Shown here piece after piece: positions 1-7,801 of a stretch of DNA of 33,752 bases (position 1 is its first letter; the number at the start of each line of letters is the position of its first letter). The position numbers were made by a program, and so were the translations under genes. Source of the DNA: Oscillospiraceae bacterium (GTDB lineage: Bacteria > Bacillota > Clostridia > Oscillospirales > CAG-382); the NCBI GenBank assembly GCA_015064485.1, contig SVSD01000017.1, positions 1 through 33,752 on the forward strand, written 5' to 3'. A model generated the notes under the pieces. The model did no database searches and was not told the origin of the DNA. It saw nothing but the letters and a program-made list of their open reading frames with translations.

Positions 1-39
1 TCTCAGAGGATATTTAACTTTATTTTTTCGTATCTAAAA

Positions 40-627
40 TTAGTTAAAATATCTCTTAAGGAGACCCTCGAAGCCTTTTCCATGACGAGCTTCGTCACGA
101 GCCATTTCGTGAACTGTATCGTGGATAGCGTCAAGGCCGTTTTTCTTAGCGCAAGTAGCAAGATCAAATTTGCCCTTTGTTGCACCGTATTCGCAATCAA
201 CTCTCCATTTGAGGTTATCCTTTGTGGTAGCTTTCATATTGGGTTCGAGATCTTCGCCGAGAAGTTCCGCAAACTTTGCTGCGTGTTCAGCTTCTTCAAA
301 AGCTGCCTTTTCCCAGTAAAGTCCGATTTCGGGATAGCCTTCACGATGTGCGATTCTTGCCATGCAGAGATACATACCAACTTCAGAACATTCGCCGTTG
401 AAATTCGCCATAAGCTGTTCGAATATGTATTTCTTGTCTTCTTCGCTGATATCGGGGTTATTCTTTACGGTCTTTGCATATACACCGTATTCGTGTTCAG
501 CAGCAAGTGCTGCACCCTCTTCCATAATATTGAACTTTTCAGCGGGTACTTTACAAACGGGGCACTTTTCGGGAGCCGCATCGCCTTCGTGAACATAACC
601 GCATACAGAACATACAAACTTTTTCAT
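40..627 (-). CDS. Reverse rubrerythrin (rubredoxin domain N-terminal), peroxide/oxygen detoxification
   Basis: A rubredoxin-like iron site comes first (residues 1-35, two CxxC pairs: CSVCG and CPVC). A ferritin-like four-helix domain follows, with the ExxH-type diiron ligands seen in [10 protein letters not shown] and [11 protein letters not shown]. This N-terminal rubredoxin order is that of clostridial reverse rubrerythrins, which reduce hydrogen peroxide (and possibly oxygen) with electrons from NAD(P)H via a reductase; the protein is cytoplasmic. The start is the Met at 627, because GGAGG at 636-640 sits at the right distance; an upstream in-frame Met at 642 has no better site. The gene follows a PerR-like regulator gene on the same strand with a 61-bp gap, so control by that regulator is likely (inference). 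Confidence 0.93.
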   Translation of the reverse strand: MKKFVCSVCGYVHEGDAAPEKCPVCKVPAEKFNIMEEGAALAAEHEYGVYAKTVKNNPDISEEDKKYIFEQLMANFNGECSEVGMYLCMARIAHREGYPEIGLYWEKAAFEEAEHAAKFAELLGEDLEPNMKATTKDNLKWRVDCEYGATKGKFDLATCAKKNGLDAIHDTVHEMARDEARHGKGFEGLLKRYFN

Positions 628-662
628 AATAAATTCCTCCAAAATAAATATATAATAATTTT

Positions 663-692
663 ATAATAAATCCTATGTGGATTTAAGGTCAA
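663..692 (-). promoter_or_regulatory. Possible rubrerythrin promoter
   Basis: Minus-strand TTGACC (687-692) and TATTAT (663-668) are separated by 18 bp. The -35 overlaps the stop codon of the upstream regulator gene. The surrounding DNA is so AT-rich that a chance match is plausible. Confidence 0.4.
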
Positions 693-1075
693 ATATTTTT
701 GCACTCACAACATACGCCTTTAAAAACTACCGAGCAGTCGCATATCTGTGCATTTGTTTTTTCCTGAGCATCGCCTTTTATCATAGAAAGATAATCGGTG
801 AAAATATCAATTATTTTTCCGCAATCGTTGCAGACAAGATGGGAATGTGCGGAGATATCTCCGTCAAAATGAACAGCTCCCTCGCCTACTTCGATTTTTC
901 TTATAACACCGTCTGCCGAAAGCTTTGCAAGATTTCGATATACCGTACCAAGGCTGATATTCGGTATCTTTTCCCTCGCCTTTAAATATATCCAATCCGC
1001 ATCGGGATGGCAGGTAGTGCCTCGCAGTACCTCCAGCAGTGTTTCACGCTGTCGGCTGTATTTTGTTGTTTCCAC
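689..1075 (-). CDS. Fur-family regulator, PerR-like
   Basis: This 128-residue protein has the Fur-family layout. A winged helix (about 1-80, with the ISLGTVYRNLAKL recognition region) is followed by a dimerisation and metal domain with HSHLVCNDCGKI and a C-terminal CCEC. The two Cys pairs form the structural zinc site. The neighbouring rubrerythrin points to a PerR-type peroxide sensor rather than an iron or zinc sensor, but this is inferred from context. The start is GTG at 1075, supported by GAGGTGAT at about 1081-1088. An imperfect palindrome over its own -10 element suggests autoregulation. Confidence 0.85.
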   Translation of the reverse strand: METTKYSRQRETLLEVLRGTTCHPDADWIYLKAREKIPNISLGTVYRNLAKLSADGVIRKIEVGEGAVHFDGDISAHSHLVCNDCGKIIDIFTDYLSMIKGDAQEKTNAQICDCSVVFKGVCCECKNI

Positions 1076-1088
1076 TTGTCATCACCTC

Positions 1089-1113
1089 AATAACGATAAC
1101 TGTTACTATTATT
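1089..1113 (-). promoter_or_regulatory. Palindromic operator, Fur/PerR-type
   Basis: Two 12-bp arms (1089-1100 and 1102-1113) around a single central base match at 9 of 12 positions as an inverted repeat. The palindrome overlaps the -10 element and transcription start of the regulator gene, where an autorepressor would bind. Size and position fit Fur-family boxes; which metal or signal is read cannot be seen. Confidence 0.5.
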
Positions 1114-1138
1114 ATATTTATTTTTTTTATTTTGTCAA
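1111..1138 (-). promoter_or_regulatory. Promoter of the PerR-like gene
   Basis: Consensus TTGACA (1133-1138) and TATAAT (1111-1116) on the minus strand with a 16-bp spacer that is almost all A/T. It lies about 35 bp upstream of the GTG start. Confidence 0.7.
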
Positions 1139-1190
1139 TAGTTTTTTTAAATTTTTTTAAATAATTTTTCGATTTGAAAAATTCATACAA

Positions 1191-1223
1191 AAATACCCGT
1201 TTCACAAATAGAAACGGGTATTT
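1191..1223 (-). terminator. Terminator of the lon-ysxC operon
   Basis: A perfect 13-bp inverted repeat (1191-1203 and 1211-1223) with a 7-nt loop. Read on the minus strand it ends in a short T run, and it lies just past the ysxC stop. Confidence 0.85.
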
Positions 1224-1230
1224 CAATTCA

Positions 1231-1857
1231 TTAGTTTTCTTCCTGTTCTTGCTGTGCGTTTTTAACAAATTCACAAAACTCTTCTATTATTTCCCATACA
1301 TCCTTTACCCCTTCCCCTGTTTTTGAAGAAAAAGGAATAATAGCAGTATCAGCCGGAATTCCCTTATGGGAAAGAATATTTTCGATACATTTTTCTCTGT
1401 TTGTTTTATTAAGTTTATCGGATTTTGTCGTAACTATCGCAAAAGGAAGCTCGCTATCCACAAGGTACTGAAGCATAACATCATCATCTTTTGTAAGCCC
1501 TACCTTTAAATCAATAAGAAGTAAAAACAGAATATTTGCATCAAGCGAAAAATATTTTTCAATAAACTGCTTCCATTTTTCCCTGTCGTCAAAGGAACGC
1601 TTAGCATATCCGTAGCCGGGCAGGTCAACAAGATATATGGTATCATCTACATTATAAGCATTTACCGTTATGGTTTTACCAGGTTCTCCGCTGACTCTTG
1701 CAAGAGATTTGCGGTTTAAAAGTTTATTTATCATAGATGACTTTCCGACATTCGATCTTCCGCACATAGCAATCTGAGGCATAGAAAGATCAAGTTTTCC
1801 GGGAAGCTGTGATGCCTTGCCTGCGGTAAAAAAGATATCAGCTTTATTTAAATTCAT
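1231..1857 (-). CDS. ysxC: Ribosome biogenesis GTPase YsxC/EngB (YihA)
   Basis: Cytoplasmic TRAFAC GTPase needed for assembly of the large ribosomal subunit. G1 is GRSNVGKS at residues 33-40, G3 is DLPGYG near 78-83, G4 is TKSDK near 145 and G5 is SSKTGEG near 175. The length (208) is typical of the family. Its ATG overlaps the lon stop codon by 4 bp (ATGA), so translation is coupled. The lon-ysxC order is the same as in Bacillus subtilis, which supports the identification. Confidence 0.96.
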   Translation of the reverse strand: MNLNKADIFFTAGKASQLPGKLDLSMPQIAMCGRSNVGKSSMINKLLNRKSLARVSGEPGKTITVNAYNVDDTIYLVDLPGYGYAKRSFDDREKWKQFIEKYFSLDANILFLLLIDLKVGLTKDDDVMLQYLVDSELPFAIVTTKSDKLNKTNREKCIENILSHKGIPADTAIIPFSSKTGEGVKDVWEIIEEFCEFVKNAQQEQEEN

Positions 1858-4259
1858 ACCATTACCTCCGACACGGGTTTTATGATATTTTCAGACGGAA
1901 TATACATTCCGGCCTCGGGAAACTCTTTCATATTTGTTTCTTCCTTAAAAAGAGCGATATCAAGAACCTCGTCGATTGTACTTACCGGCACAAACAAAAC
2001 ATTATTCTTAACCTCAGCATCCACATCCTCAAGATCCGGAATATTATCTTTTGGAATAATAACTGTCTTTATGCCGTTTTTATACGCCGCCATTGACTTT
2101 TCACGAAGTCCTCCGATGGGAAGAACTCTGCCGTGAAGTGTAATTTCGCCCGTCATAGCCACATCAGAGCGGACAGGAACTCCCGAAAGCTCAGATACTA
2201 TTGCTGTTGAGCAAGTAACTCCCGCCGACGGACCGTCTTTTGGAACTGCGCCTTCGGGGAAATGTATATGTATATCACGGTTTTTGTAAAAGTCTTTGTC
2301 AATACCGTACTTTTCATAATTTTTGCGGACATAAGTTACTGCAGCCTGAGCCGATTCCTTCATAACATCCCCAAGCTTTCCTGTAAGTTCGAGTTTCCCT
2401 GTGCCTTCCATAGAAACAGCTTCTGCCTGAAGCAGTTCTCCTCCGACCTGAGTCCACGCAAGACCGTTTACAACGCCTATAAGGTTTTCCTTTTTCTGTT
2501 CGGGGTCTTTATATTTGGGTTTACCGAGATATTCCGAAAGATTCGATACATTTATTGTAAAGCTCTTCTTACCTGTTTCAACAATCTTTCTTGCAACCTT
2601 TCTGCAAAGGGTTGCAGCTTCTCTTGAAAGGTTGCGTACGCCCGCTTCCTTTGTGTAGTGGTCTATCATCTCACAAATCGCCTCATCGGTAATTTTCAAT
2701 GAGCGTTTTGTAAGGCCGTGTCTTTTAAGTTCTTTTCCGAGAAGATGGTTTTTGAATATCGCAATCTTTTCGCTTCTTGTATAAGACGAAAGTGTTATTA
2801 TCTCCATTCTGTCTATAAGAGGAAGAGATACGGTATCAAGGGTATTTGCAGTAGCAATAAAGATACATTCGGAAAGGTCAACCGGAATTTCTATAAAATG
2901 ATCACGGAAAGTCTTATTCTGGTCGTTGTCAAGAACTTCAAGAAGTGCTGATGACGGGTCCCCATGAGAATCAACAGTTAACTTGTCCACTTCATCAAGA
3001 AGAATAACGGGATTCATCGTTCCTGCAGTTTTAAGAGCATTTATAATTCTGCCGGGCATAGATGCGATATATGTTTTTCTGTGACCTCTGATATCTGCTT
3101 CATCTCTTACACCGCCGAGAGATACACGGACAAATTCTCTTCCGAGTGCTCTTGCAACAGAGGAAACAACAGAAGATTTACCTACACCGGGAGGGCCTAC
3201 AAGGCAGAGTATCTGTCCGGCAAGGTCGGGAGAAAGCTGTTTTACTGCGATAAATTCGAGAATTCTGTCCTTGACCTTCAAAAGACCGTCGTGGTCGGCA
3301 TCAAGTATCTTTTTTGCAGCTTCAACATTATATTTGCCCTTTGAATAATTCGACCAAGGAATCTCAAGGCATATATCGAGATAATTTCTGATAACCGTAC
3401 TTTCTGCAGAACTATACGGCATCTTTTCGAGCTTTGAAAGCTCTTTCCTCAGCTTTTCTTCCACACTTTCAGGAAGATTTGCCTTTCTTATCTTTTCGTC
3501 GTATTCGTCTATATCTGAAAACTCGCCGTCACCAAGCTCGTTTTGTATTACCTTCATCTGTTCCCTTAGGTAATACTCCCTCTGATTGCGGTCTATCCTC
3601 TGCTTGACCTTAGTCTGCAATTCAAGTTCGCTTTCCAAAAGCGCCTTTTCATTTTCCATTATAACAAGGAGTTTTTCAAGGCGTAAAAGAGGATTTACCT
3701 CGGAAAGTATCTCCTGTCTTGCCGAGAGCTTGTATATAACATTTGCGGCAATAAAATCCGCAAGTATACCCGGTTCTTTTATAGACTGAACCGCCGCGAT
3801 TATTTCATTAGAAACCTTGGGAAGGTATTTCAAAAACTCCTGAAACTGCTTTACCGCTTCTCTCATCAAAAGCTCGCCCTTAAGACCGCCGTTGTCATTG
3901 AGTTTTACCGAGCGTACAAAAACTTCCGCATAAGCACAATCAGACGCATACTCGATTGTAGAAATCTCCGCTCTGTTTTTTCCTTCGATCAAAACTCTCA
4001 TATGACCGTCGGGAAGCTTCATAGCCTGTTTTACCTTTGCCACAACGCCATATGTATATATTTCATTCGATTCGCTGCCGCTCTCTTTGAAAGAAACGGC
4101 AAATATCATATTATCGGTTTCGGAAGCCGCATTTACAGATGCAATATCTTCCTCATTCGAAAGCTCTAAACTTGTCGGAAGACCGGGAAAAATAACTATA
4201 TTTCTCAGTCTTACGAGAGGATATATGTTTTTTTCAACTTTTTCTATATATTTAGACAT
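1854..4259 (-). CDS. lon: ATP-dependent protease LonA
   Basis: A full-length (801 aa) LonA. The N-terminal substrate-binding domain and coiled coil occupy about 1-300. The AAA+ module has Walker A GPPGVGKS with Lys361 and Walker [10 protein letters not shown]. The C-terminal Ser-Lys protease domain has catalytic Ser678 in KDGPSAG and the expected Lys near 721 (GLREKSMAA). It degrades misfolded and regulatory proteins in the cytoplasm. No strong Shine-Dalgarno precedes the ATG, only AAAGAGAG. It heads the lon-ysxC operon and is divergent from the spo0A homologue, with 242 bp between them. No CIRCE or CtsR operator was seen upstream. Confidence 0.97.
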   Translation of the reverse strand: MSKYIEKVEKNIYPLVRLRNIVIFPGLPTSLELSNEEDIASVNAASETDNMIFAVSFKESGSESNEIYTYGVVAKVKQAMKLPDGHMRVLIEGKNRAEISTIEYASDCAYAEVFVRSVKLNDNGGLKGELLMREAVKQFQEFLKYLPKVSNEIIAAVQSIKEPGILADFIAANVIYKLSARQEILSEVNPLLRLEKLLVIMENEKALLESELELQTKVKQRIDRNQREYYLREQMKVIQNELGDGEFSDIDEYDEKIRKANLPESVEEKLRKELSKLEKMPYSSAESTVIRNYLDICLEIPWSNYSKGKYNVEAAKKILDADHDGLLKVKDRILEFIAVKQLSPDLAGQILCLVGPPGVGKSSVVSSVARALGREFVRVSLGGVRDEADIRGHRKTYIASMPGRIINALKTAGTMNPVILLDEVDKLTVDSHGDPSSALLEVLDNDQNKTFRDHFIEIPVDLSECIFIATANTLDTVSLPLIDRMEIITLSSYTRSEKIAIFKNHLLGKELKRHGLTKRSLKITDEAICEMIDHYTKEAGVRNLSREAATLCRKVARKIVETGKKSFTINVSNLSEYLGKPKYKDPEQKKENLIGVVNGLAWTQVGGELLQAEAVSMEGTGKLELTGKLGDVMKESAQAAVTYVRKNYEKYGIDKDFYKNRDIHIHFPEGAVPKDGPSAGVTCSTAIVSELSGVPVRSDVAMTGEITLHGRVLPIGGLREKSMAAYKNGIKTVIIPKDNIPDLEDVDAEVKNNVLFVPVSTIDEVLDIALFKEETNMKEFPEAGMYIPSENIIKPVSEVMV

Positions 4260-4294
4260 TTTTTACTCTCTTTCTTTAAAATAATGTATAGTAG

Positions 4295-4311
4295 GATAAG
4301 TTTTGCTTATC
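4295..4311. promoter_or_regulatory. 17-bp inverted repeat in the lon upstream region
   Basis: GATAAG and CTTATC flank a 5-base centre, about 36-52 bp upstream of the lon start. It could be a small operator or an RNA hairpin in the lon leader. It matches no operator I recognise. Confidence 0.3.
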
Positions 4312-4323
4312 TGGTTTTCATTT

Positions 4324-4360
4324 TAAGACAATTTTTGATTGTATTGTGCAAATAAGACAA
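4324..4360 (-). promoter_or_regulatory. Two 0A-box-like sites between lon and spo0A
   Basis: The minus strand reads TTGTCTTA at 4324-4331 and again at 4353-4360, as direct repeats 29 bp apart. The established Spo0A box is close to TTTGTCGAA, so each copy matches the TTGTC core and the last A but not the G. They sit upstream of the spo0A promoter, where autoregulation is known in Bacillus. The match is suggestive only. Confidence 0.35.
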
Positions 4361-4428
4361 ATTAACAATCTCTTTTACAGCATTATGCATAAATTTTAAA
4401 TATTTTGAAACAAATTATCAAAAACCTC

Positions 4429-4457
4429 TTGCATTTTATGGTAAAATATGGTATTAT
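4429..4457 (+). promoter_or_regulatory. Promoter of the spo0A homologue
   Basis: TTGCAT (4429-4434), a 17-bp spacer and TATTAT (4452-4457) preceded by TGG, an extended -10. This fits a vegetative sigma-A promoter about 45 bp before the start codon. Confidence 0.65.
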
Positions 4458-4501
4458 ATCCATAGATTAAAAAGACATTTGAGAAAGGCAAGGTTTAGAC
4501 A

Positions 4502-5305
4502 ATGGAGAATAAGTATAAAGTAATTTTAGCTGACTGTGACAGGGAGCACAGAATAAAAATCAAAAATTCGCTTTCCCCCGCCGTTTTTGAGATAATCGGC
4601 GAAGCAGATGACGGAGCAGAAGCTCTTGATCTTGTCATCCGCACAAAGCCGGATGTTCTTGTATGCGAATTATGGATGTCGCAGCTCGACGGTATTTCGC
4701 TGATCGACGAAATAAAAAGAAAAGCAACAAAAATACCTGTAATTGCAGTAGTTACCGCGCTCAACAATGTACAGATGGCAAAACAGGCAACAGACGCGGG
4801 AGCTGATTGCTGTATGCTAAAGCCGGTTGATGCAGGACAGCTTGAAAACCGTTTGATAAATCTTTTAAACGAACCTGTAAAGCCTTTCAAACAAGTATCC
4901 GGTGAATCCTCAAATACAAACAGCCTTGAATTTCAGATTACAAATATAATACACAATGTAGGAGTTCCAGCACATATAAAAGGATATCAGTATCTCCGTT
5001 CTGCTATAATGATGACAGTAGAAGACAGCGAAGTTATAAATTCCGTAACAAAAGTTCTCTACCCTTCGGTTGCAAAGAAACATCTCACAACATCATCAAG
5101 AGTTGAAAGAGCTATCCGTCATGCTATCGAAGTTGCGTGGGACAGAGGCGATCTCGAAATACTGAATTCGATTTTCGGATATACAGTTCAGAATTCAAGA
5201 GGAAAACCTACAAATTCCGAATTCATCGCTCTTATTGCTGACAATTTAAGACTCCAGAACAAAGAAGCACTTTCGGAAAAAAGAGCCGTTCTTATAGAGA
5301 AATAA
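4502..5305 (+). CDS. spo0A: Spo0A homologue with a degenerate receiver domain
   Basis: A receiver domain (about 1-120), a linker and the Spo0A DNA-binding domain (about 145-260). The last is almost identical to the family: [29 protein letters not shown] and [10 protein letters not shown] are all present. Spo0A is the master regulator of sporulation entry. The receiver is abnormal. The phosphorylated Asp is Glu56 (codon 4667-4669, in [13 protein letters not shown]). The acidic pair that binds magnesium reads AD-C-D instead of ADD. The conserved MP after the phosphosite is MS. The switch Thr and the LKP Lys remain. Glu often mimics phospho-Asp, so a constitutively active regulator is one reading and pseudo-receiver decay another. 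The gene has its own promoter and terminator and is not next to spoIVB, its usual neighbour. Confidence 0.93.
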   Translation: MENKYKVILADCDREHRIKIKNSLSPAVFEIIGEADDGAEALDLVIRTKPDVLVCELWMSQLDGISLIDEIKRKATKIPVIAVVTALNNVQMAKQATDAGADCCMLKPVDAGQLENRLINLLNEPVKPFKQVSGESSNTNSLEFQITNIIHNVGVPAHIKGYQYLRSAIMMTVEDSEVINSVTKVLYPSVAKKHLTTSSRVERAIRHAIEVAWDRGDLEILNSIFGYTVQNSRGKPTNSEFIALIADNLRLQNKEALSEKRAVLIEK

Positions 5306-5310
5306 ATTCT

Positions 5311-5340
5311 GTGCAGACATATGTCTGCACTTTATTTTTT
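5311..5340 (+). terminator. Terminator of the spo0A homologue
   Basis: A perfect 20-bp palindrome (5311-5330) is followed by TTTATTTTTT. It overlaps the end of the convergent membrane-protein gene and probably stops transcripts from the left. Confidence 0.88.
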
Positions 5341-5784
5341 GAAAGGTTTAAATTTCATAAGAAGAGAAAAGATTATAGGAAAAACAAAACAAAGAAGGAT
5401 GTAAAGTATAATTCCAGCTATTGCCATCTTCCCGCTCATTGCAAATATCACGCAATAGGGGTTCAAAAGCATAAGACCTATACCGACCATACTTCCGTTT
5501 GAAGTGAACACAAAAAGCACAAAACAAAGGATTGCCAAAAGCGAAAGGGCAAGATTAAAAAGAGAAATTGCCATTGCGCTTTTATTGTTCAGAAAATATC
5601 CAAGCGGTGCAGAAACAAGACCTATTACTGCAAACAAGGAAGAAAGTATCGTATCGGTCAAATAAAGACTTGCACCTGCCTCGTCCACAACCTGTTCCAT
5701 CGGGACACGGATTGTAAGAACGATCCCCAAAACAAGCCATATAACGGCAAAAGAAATGCAAATTATATTCTTAGTCTTTTTCAT
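5332..5784 (-). CDS. Small multi-pass membrane protein, function unknown
   Basis: About 150 residues with four hydrophobic segments (roughly 8-26, 48-66, 74-93 and 100-145, the last possibly two helices) and a basic C-terminus ending KFKPFKK. I do not recognise the family. The start is the Met at 5784, since GGAG lies 8 bp upstream; a longer in-frame version would begin inside the sortase gene. It is 22 bp downstream of the class B sortase gene on the same strand, so the two are probably co-transcribed. A role in sortase function or envelope biology is only an inference from position. Confidence 0.7.
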   Translation of the reverse strand: MKKTKNIICISFAVIWLVLGIVLTIRVPMEQVVDEAGASLYLTDTILSSLFAVIGLVSAPLGYFLNNKSAMAISLFNLALSLLAILCFVLFVFTSNGSMVGIGLMLLNPYCVIFAMSGKMAIAGIILYILLCFVFPIIFSLLMKFKPFKK

Positions 5785-5806
5785 ATACACTCCATATATA
5801 TTCAGC

Positions 5807-6991
5807 TTAAGAAATTTTTTCGCTTTTTTCCAGAACGCCGTGTACGACAAAGCGTTTGTCAACCACTCCGTTTGTACAGGTTATAAGGGTTACTATCTTA
5901 TCGTCTTTATCAAGCGAAACATCCGACTTGAAAATAGATTTTGATTTAATTTCCGAAAGGAACTCTTCAAAATCCTCATCCGAAGAGAATTCAGTATAGA
6001 AAAATCTTTCTGTAGGTACCGCATCATAAGCCGAAAACGGTTTATAAATATATACTCCATCAGCAGTATAAATTTCTATCTGTCCGTTTTGAAATTGATT
6101 TTTCGTTCTGAAATTCATTATGGTCTGGAACATTGTCCCATCGTTCATATTATGTCCGTAGACACAGGTATTTCTGTTTTTTTCAAGATCCTTTTTGTTG
6201 TTATAATCTGTGAAAATTGCACCCGAAACACTGTATGTGCGGTCAAACCCGTGGCTGAGATAAAAGTCGTTATCCCCTTGCGGTGACTGTACAACAGGAT
6301 AATCTACCCTTGTTCCCTGCACCTTTATCCAGGCAAAAGCCGAAGGATTTATAAGCTTCAATGCTTCAAGATTGGGGAGCATCCGCTCAAATTTTGTCTT
6401 CAGATCTTCAACTGCAATTTCAGTGCCTTTATATATATCCCCCTCATCCGAGTAAAGCCTTTCTTCGGTATCGCCGAAGGAATCTTTTGAAAGATATCTC
6501 GGCGAATCATAAAGTATCTCACCCGAATAAAACTTTTCGGAAAGCTTGGTATAGTATATATCTGCCTTGTGCTTTAACAAAGTTTCGCGCACGATATTAA
6601 GCGAAAAAACAACTATTATAAACAGCATACACGCCATGCCCAAGCGTCTTAATACCTCTTTTAAAGAAGATTTCTTTTTTACGGTATGAGCGATTTTTAT
6701 ATCATTTTCTGAAAGATTTTCCAAAATCCCATCATTTAATTTTTTCGCTTCTCTGTTATCAACATCAAAATATGAAAGCAAAAATCCGTCTTCCTTAATA
6801 GAACCGGATATTTTCATATCTGCGTCGGAAGATTTTTTAGTTTCCTCTATCTTTGCAGATAATTTTTCAAATTCATCGCCCGAAGGTTGCGTTTCATCCG
6901 CAGCCTTTCTTTTTTCAGAAGATACGGACTTTTGCGTTTTGTTCAGGGAATGAGTGTTTTTATTTTTATTATTGCGATTTTTTTCCGACAT
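5807..6991 (-). CDS. Class B sortase with a long cytoplasmic N-terminus
   Basis: A membrane-anchored transpeptidase that joins surface proteins to the wall or to each other. The catalytic triad is visible: His280 in VYGHNMNDG, Cys372 in LITCTNG and Arg380 in DKRFVVHG. The TLxTC context and the KRFVVHG ending are typical of class B (SrtB). One transmembrane helix lies at about 118-134. Ahead of it are some 115 residues rich in Lys, Asn, Ser and Glu, much longer than the usual SrtB cytoplasmic tail. No sortase substrate with an NPxTG or LPxTG-like motif is encoded in this window. It follows plsY by 26 bp. Confidence 0.9.
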   Translation of the reverse strand: MSEKNRNNKNKNTHSLNKTQKSVSSEKRKAADETQPSGDEFEKLSAKIEETKKSSDADMKISGSIKEDGFLLSYFDVDNREAKKLNDGILENLSENDIKIAHTVKKKSSLKEVLRRLGMACMLFIIVVFSLNIVRETLLKHKADIYYTKLSEKFYSGEILYDSPRYLSKDSFGDTEERLYSDEGDIYKGTEIAVEDLKTKFERMLPNLEALKLINPSAFAWIKVQGTRVDYPVVQSPQGDNDFYLSHGFDRTYSVSGAIFTDYNNKKDLEKNRNTCVYGHNMNDGTMFQTIMNFRTKNQFQNGQIEIYTADGVYIYKPFSAYDAVPTERFFYTEFSSDEDFEEFLSEIKSKSIFKSDVSLDKDDKIVTLITCTNGVVDKRFVVHGVLEKSEKIS

Positions 6992-7017
6992 AACAAACCC
7001 TCATTCTTCAAAGAAAA

Positions 7018-7782
7018 TTATTTTTCCTTGTCGCTCTTTTCAACTGAAAACTTCTGTTTTTTATCCTTTTTGCTCTTTAAGCTTATTTTAGATTCTTTTC
7101 CTGTCATCAGGCGTTCGATATTTTTTCTGTGAAGAATAATAACAAACATACCGATAACAAAGGCAAAAATAACAGAAACATAAAGAAACTCTCCTACAGC
7201 TCCGTTCATACCAAGCCAGGCTGTTTTGTTTACAACATAAACAAGCAAGGGATATAGCATCGCACAAATAACAGAGCCGAGAGAAATATATCTTGATATT
7301 GCAACGATTACGATAAACACCGTAACAAGTATTAAAAAGATTCTCGGATCAAGCATAAGGATAGTTGTTGCCGCCGCAACAACGCCTTTGCCGCCTTTAA
7401 ATTTATAGTAAACCGGATAAACATGACCAAGTATCGCAAAAAATCCCGCCACATAATTACCGCCGCCGACAGTACCCACAAGAAGCATACCTATAACTAT
7501 CGAAACCATAGTTTTGAGCATATCTCCCGCAAAAGTAAGCGCCGCATCGGCTTTACCGTATGTACGGAGCATATTTGTCATACCTGCATTTCCGCTTCCG
7601 TAATTTCTTATATCGTCGTGATATTTAAGCTTTGAAATTATTACAGCAAAATTAAGGCTGCCCAAAGCGTATGCACAAAGAGCTGTTATTATATAGCAAA
7701 GTATTGTCATCAAAAGATCTCTTTCAAAGTAAGCTACTATGCCATTAATAAAAAGCTCACCTAAAGTTTTAAAGAATTCCAT
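7018..7782 (-). CDS. plsY: Glycerol-3-phosphate acyltransferase PlsY
   Basis: Integral membrane enzyme that transfers acyl groups from acyl-phosphate to glycerol-3-phosphate, the first step of phospholipid synthesis. Family motifs are visible: YALGSLNFAVIISK, NYGSGNAGMTNMLRTYG and the glycine-rich KFKGGKGVV. At 254 aa it is longer than most PlsY, because of an N-terminal extension of about 25 residues and a basic C-terminal tail (KSKKDKKQK). The start at 7782 has GGAGG upstream. It lies 19 bp after der; der-plsY neighbours are common in Firmicutes. Confidence 0.95.
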   Translation of the reverse strand: MEFFKTLGELFINGIVAYFERDLLMTILCYIITALCAYALGSLNFAVIISKLKYHDDIRNYGSGNAGMTNMLRTYGKADAALTFAGDMLKTMVSIVIGMLLVGTVGGGNYVAGFFAILGHVYPVYYKFKGGKGVVAAATTILMLDPRIFLILVTVFIVIVAISRYISLGSVICAMLYPLLVYVVNKTAWLGMNGAVGEFLYVSVIFAFVIGMFVIILHRKNIERLMTGKESKISLKSKKDKKQKFSVEKSDKEK

Positions 7783-7801
7783 AATAAAACCTCCGCAGTT
7801 T

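Noticed and set aside
4..57. Long imperfect inverted repeat at the window start
   Set aside because: Arms AGAGG-ATATTT and AAATAT-CTCT could be a terminator after rubrerythrin, but the arm overlaps its coding end, the loop is long and the window edge prevents a judgement.
650..672. Possible Per box upstream of rubrerythrin
   Set aside because: The AT-rich run only loosely resembles the Bacillus Per box and is not symmetric when aligned; any AT-rich promoter would score similarly.
4495..4890. 131-residue frame antisense to the spo0A homologue
   Set aside because: It lies wholly opposite a strongly conserved gene, has no ribosome binding site and a low-complexity Ser/Thr/Ile composition typical of a shadow frame.
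5785..5862. N-terminal extension of the small membrane protein
   Set aside because: It would overlap the end of the sortase gene and adds a basic, non-membrane stretch; the Met at 5784 has GGAG upstream.
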